Source: RGZA01 sp041917755 (GTDB lineage: Bacteria > Pseudomonadota > Alphaproteobacteria > UBA9219 > RGZA01). Taken from it: a DNA stretch of 61,395 nt. This document shows positions 60,681 to 61,395 of this stretch, one piece after another. The number at the start of each line of letters is the position of its first letter. Position 1 is the stretch's first letter. The stretch covers positions 1 to 61,395 of the forward strand of contig JAYRWY010000002.1 of assembly GCA_041917755.1 (NCBI GenBank), in the 5' to 3' direction. The notes beneath the pieces are model-generated. The model was not told where the DNA came from, did not search any database, and saw only the letters and a program-made list of their open reading frames with translations. The translations under genes were made by a program, and so were the position numbers.

Positions 60681-60718
60681 AAAAAACCAGCCGTGAATTG
60701 CTTCAGGCTGGTTTTTTT
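60681..60718. terminator. Rho-independent terminator
   Basis: Stem AAAAAACCAGCC (60681-60692) / GGCTGGTTTTTTT (60706-60718) with a 13-nt loop and T-runs on both strands. It follows the AHSA1 gene on the plus strand. On the minus strand it lies ~60 bp beyond the 5S gene, so it may also end the rRNA operon. Confidence 0.88.
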
Positions 60719-60778
60719 GTAACTTAGAAAATTGGTTTGTGATTGAGTATCAAGTGTTCTGCCTCATGTTCTTGAAGG

Positions 60779-60894
60779 CCTGGCAGCGTTCTACTCTCCC
60801 GTGGCTTAAGCCAAAGTACCATTGACGCTGAAAGGTTTCACGGCCGAGTTCGGAATGGGATCGGGTGGTTCACTCTCGCTATGACCACCAGGCC
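60779..60894 (-). rRNA. rrf: 5S ribosomal RNA
   Basis: The minus strand reads GCCTGGTGGTCATAGCGAGA, then ACCCGATCCCATTCCGAACT, and ends GGGAGAGTAGAACGCTGCCA, all standard 5S landmarks. The length is about 116 nt and the terminal stem pairs the two ends (GCCTGG with CCAGG-type). The exact ends are good to a few bases. It lies ~100 bp downstream of 23S. Confidence 0.93.
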
Positions 60895-60994
60895 ATCACG
60901 AACATGAAACAGAAACTGTGATATTGAATGGGAAGATTGTTTCTTTCGTCTGCTATTTAGACTTACTCAGTAGAACAATCTGTTCTCTGATAAG

Positions 60995-61395
<401 letters not shown>

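Noticed and set aside
60721..60778. tRNA (for example tRNA-Met) after the 5S gene
   Set aside because: The 58 bp between 5S and the terminator show no acceptor/T-loop pattern and are too short for a tRNA.

Overview
The window is chromosomal DNA of a Gram-negative alphaproteobacterium with moderate-to-low GC (estimated by eye). The lineage is inferred from gene content and order. There is a rpiB-glyA-nrdR-ribD-ribE-ribB-ribH-nusB-thiL-hppA run, a dgt-argS-SPOR-nagZ-scpA-scpB run and a tatA-tatB-tatC-serS-nlpD run. There is also a fumC/ribbon-helix-helix pair, an adrenodoxin-type ferredoxin with a thioredoxin-reductase-like reductase, small alphaproteobacterial families (DUF1192, DUF465, DUF6898-like), and a CtrA-type TTAA-N7-TTAA site. 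LptD, TatABC, NlpD and DegP show a double membrane. A Rhodospirillales- or Micavibrio-like organism would fit, but I cannot fix the order. Nearly all of the window is dense core genome; I see no phage, transposon, CRISPR array or tRNA.

Layout. 1-8.0 kb is a surface-polysaccharide block: a truncated glycosyltransferase, an NAD-binding epimerase-like protein, a GT2 enzyme, a WecA/MraY-type sugar-phosphate transferase and a FlaA1/WbpM-type dehydratase, with ilvD among them. 8-14 kb holds a DUF815 ATPase, an NlpD-like amidase activator, serS, tatCBA and an unknown lipoprotein. 14-22.7 kb is mixed: a small unknown protein, GNAT, nadE, DUF4389, a hydrolase, a DEAD-box helicase, lptD and a GST. 22.7-29.5 kb is energy metabolism: ferredoxin and its reductase, citrate synthase, a CinA-like protein, the proton-pumping pyrophosphatase and a FliL-like exported protein.

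29.7-36.9 kb is one long minus-strand cofactor/one-carbon operon (rpiB to thiL). 36.9-41.1 kb is plus-strand: a small DUF, GNAT and folP with 4-bp overlaps, then mdh, then the DUF47/Pit phosphate uptake pair. 41.2-47 kb holds a double-cysteine-pair exported protein, mrp, and the hflK-hflC-degP envelope quality-control cluster. 47-54.7 kb is a minus-strand run of serB, scpB, scpA, nagZ, a SPOR protein, argS and dgt. 54.8-60.7 kb has fumC, small regulators, a degenerate GGDEF protein, two DUF465 proteins flanking a phosphofructokinase, an RluA-type pseudouridine synthase and an AHSA1/SRPBCC protein. The right edge is the distal part of an rRNA operon (23S 3' end, then 5S) on the minus strand.

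The items most worth a second look are modest. They are a pyrophosphate theme (K+-independent HppA plus a phosphofructokinase with mixed cosubstrate signature residues), a RibB fused to a zinc-less RibA-like domain, an exported protein with an internal Cys-pair duplication, a small membrane-protein gene whose start codon lies inside a perfect hairpin, a degenerate GGDEF protein, and a CtrA-like site in front of citrate synthase. I did not find a clear new defence, mobile or biosynthetic system.
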